Assembly: GCA_031181585.1 (NCBI GenBank)
Contig: JAPSKP010000005.1
Coordinates: 1 to 64,000, forward strand
DNA from: Lysinibacillus sp.
GTDB taxonomy: Bacteria > Bacillota > Bacilli > Bacillales_A > Planococcaceae
DNA: 64,000 nt
Reading direction: 5' to 3'
Part shown: piece by piece, positions 63,065 through 64,000 of the stretch
Layout: each line of letters begins with the position of its first letter
Position numbering within the stretch: position 1 is the stretch's first letter
Made by a program: the position numbers and the translations under genes
Notes under the pieces: generated by a model
Told to the model about the DNA's origin: nothing
Seen by the model: the letters and a program-made list of their open reading frames with translations, nothing else
Databases searched by the model: none

Positions 63065-63679
63065 ATGTGGATTGATATTACGCAAACTTTGAAAAAAGGT
63101 ATACCAAACTGGCCGGGAGATACACCCTTTTCATTTGAGGTTTCGTATTCTAAAGAGCAGACAGGGTCGGTCAATATCGGGAAAATGGAGACATCTCTCC
63201 ATACAGGCACCCACGCTGATGCACCTTTTCATTTTGACTCAGCAGCCCCAACAATCGAGCTGCTTGACGTGAATTTGTTTATAGGGGATGCATACGTTGT
63301 GGATTGTGTAGGAGTACGGGAAATTGGTCCAGAGCATATTAATGCTGTTGATTTACAAGGAGCGCCTCGCTTGCTGCTAAAAACTGTTCCTTCGATCAGC
63401 GGCACATTTCCTATAGATATTCCAGTTATTAAGCCGGAGCTTGCCGGTTACCTGAAGAAGCACGGGATCTTTTTACTTGGGGTCGATAACCCTTCTGTTG
63501 ACCCTGTTGATAGCAAACAAGTGGCTGCACATCATGCGCTCTATCAGCATGGTATTACCATTGTAGAAGGATTGGTACTGGAGCATGTTGACCCTGGCTT
63601 ATATGATTTTATTGGTTTGCCGTTAAAAGTAGAGGGGGCGGACGGTGCTCCTGTCCGAGCTGTCATCCGAAAAAAGTGA
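63065..63679 (+). CDS. kynB: Kynurenine formamidase (arylformamidase)
   Basis: A 204-residue cyclase-family metal enzyme that removes formate from N-formylkynurenine. Its metal-binding motif is HTGTHADAPFHF (residues about 40-51), followed by GVDNPSVDPVDSK and HHALYQHGITIVEGLVLEHVD, as in KynB. AGAGGTG precedes the ATG, 10 bases after the transporter. Last gene of the operon, with a terminator just after the stop. Confidence 0.93.
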   Translation: MWIDITQTLKKGIPNWPGDTPFSFEVSYSKEQTGSVNIGKMETSLHTGTHADAPFHFDSAAPTIELLDVNLFIGDAYVVDCVGVREIGPEHINAVDLQGAPRLLLKTVPSISGTFPIDIPVIKPELAGYLKKHGIFLLGVDNPSVDPVDSKQVAAHHALYQHGITIVEGLVLEHVDPGLYDFIGLPLKVEGADGAPVRAVIRKK

Positions 63680-63724
63680 AAGCTGGTCTGAGCGTCCTTG
63701 CGGCGGCTCGGGCCAGCTTTTTTA
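63680..63724 (+). terminator. Rho-independent terminator of the kyn operon
   Basis: AAGCTGG...GAGC pairs with GCTC...CCAGCTT, with a TTTTTTA tail. Confidence 0.85.
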
Positions 63725-63782
63725 ATACCTCTTCTGGTACATGGAAAGTAAAGACTTTAACAGCGATTTAATGAACAAGGAA

Positions 63783-63812
63783 AGAGGCTATCCAGTTAAT
63801 GGATAGCCTCTT
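63783..63812 (-). terminator. Terminator-like hairpin
   Basis: AGAGGCTATCC (63783-63793) pairs with GGATAGCCTCT (63801-63811) over a 7-base loop. It likely ends the minus-strand gene at 63837; the T-run is better on that side (CTTTCCTT). Confidence 0.65.
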
Positions 63813-63836
63813 GATTTCATTCTATCCTTCATCAAA

Positions 63837-63989
63837 TTAAAACTGTCTCGCCTTGGCCTCAGATCTCAATAATTGGTTATGGAGAGAAACCTCTGTTTCG
63901 CCATTTACCTGAGATTTTGAATGCTTTATTCTCGTCCAGTTCTGGTGGATCTTCTGAGATTTTGGATCTAATTGATCCTTCTTGCTCAT
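63837..63989 (-). CDS. Small lysine-rich hypothetical protein (50 residues)
   Basis: The minus strand encodes MSKKDQLDPKSQKIHQNWTR and ends RSEAKARQF. AGGAGAT lies just inside the window edge, 5-6 bases before the ATG. It is hydrophilic with no membrane segment. I do not recognise a family. The hairpin at 63783 follows it. Confidence 0.55.
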   Translation of the reverse strand: MSKKDQLDPKSQKIHQNWTRIKHSKSQVNGETEVSLHNQLLRSEAKARQF

Positions 63990-64000
63990 CGGTATCTCCT

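Overview
The window looks like chromosomal DNA of a low-GC, endospore-forming member of the Bacillales. It carries cotJA-cotJB-cotJC, CotF-like coat proteins, two Tlp-type small acid-soluble spore proteins, a YjcZ-type glycine-rich protein, and a prkA-yhbH-spoVR cluster. Shine-Dalgarno sites are strong (AGGAGG type) and TTG/GTG starts are frequent. Several products read like orthologs of Bacillus subtilis proteins (Bpr, YtoQ, YfmS, PrkA, YhbH). My guess is the Lysinibacillus/Solibacillus (Planococcaceae) side of the order, but that is inference. I saw no rRNA, tRNA, CRISPR array or intact prophage.

Layout. 1-1490: the tail of an IS3-type transposase, then about 1.3 kb without a recognisable gene. 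1492-7335: scattered housekeeping genes (DJ-1/PfpI protein, YtoQ, aspartate dehydrogenase, tRNA-dihydrouridine synthase, a chemoreceptor). 8126-11478: a GntR regulator divergent from an FAD-linked hydroxy-acid dehydrogenase and a BASS transporter, with a palindrome over the promoter. 11994-19411: lipoteichoic acid synthase, then a two-component system and an FtsX-type ABC transporter. 19592-27155: DUF4256, a SUKH protein, an MFS carrier, DegV and small spore proteins, with a decayed gene and a 184-bp repeat-bounded intergenic unit among them. 27911-34958: a bacillopeptidase F-like secreted protease and a yfmT-yfmS-like pair (aldehyde dehydrogenase plus soluble chemoreceptor). 35252-42357: an HTH protein fused to a superoxide-reductase-like domain, membrane proteins and lipoproteins, TrhO and small unknowns. 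42630-47294: prkA-yhbH-spoVR. 47338-54859: a chemoreceptor fossil, YdhR, a cupin, a second aldehyde dehydrogenase, ThpR, DUF1456, an RNase J and the cotJ operon. 55246-58638: an envelope cassette (polysaccharide deacetylase, DedA, glycosyltransferase) followed by a radical SAM/SPASM protein. 58835-63679: a TetR regulator divergent from a tryptophan catabolic operon (kynU-kynA-NSS transporter-kynB). 63837-63989: a small lysine-rich ORF.

How the genes work together. The kyn operon can import an amino acid (probably tryptophan) and convert tryptophan through formylkynurenine and kynurenine to anthranilate. The hydroxy-acid cassette pairs uptake with oxidation under a substrate-responsive GntR repressor. 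PrkA, YhbH and SpoVR are the conserved starvation/sporulation kinase trio, and cotJ, CotF-like, Tlp and YjcZ genes add spore coat and core proteins. I found no clearly unprecedented multi-gene system. The most unusual items are the HTH/superoxide-reductase-like fusion, the kyn operon with an embedded transporter and a shared operator/-35 palindrome, and the repeat-bounded unit at 24931-25114.
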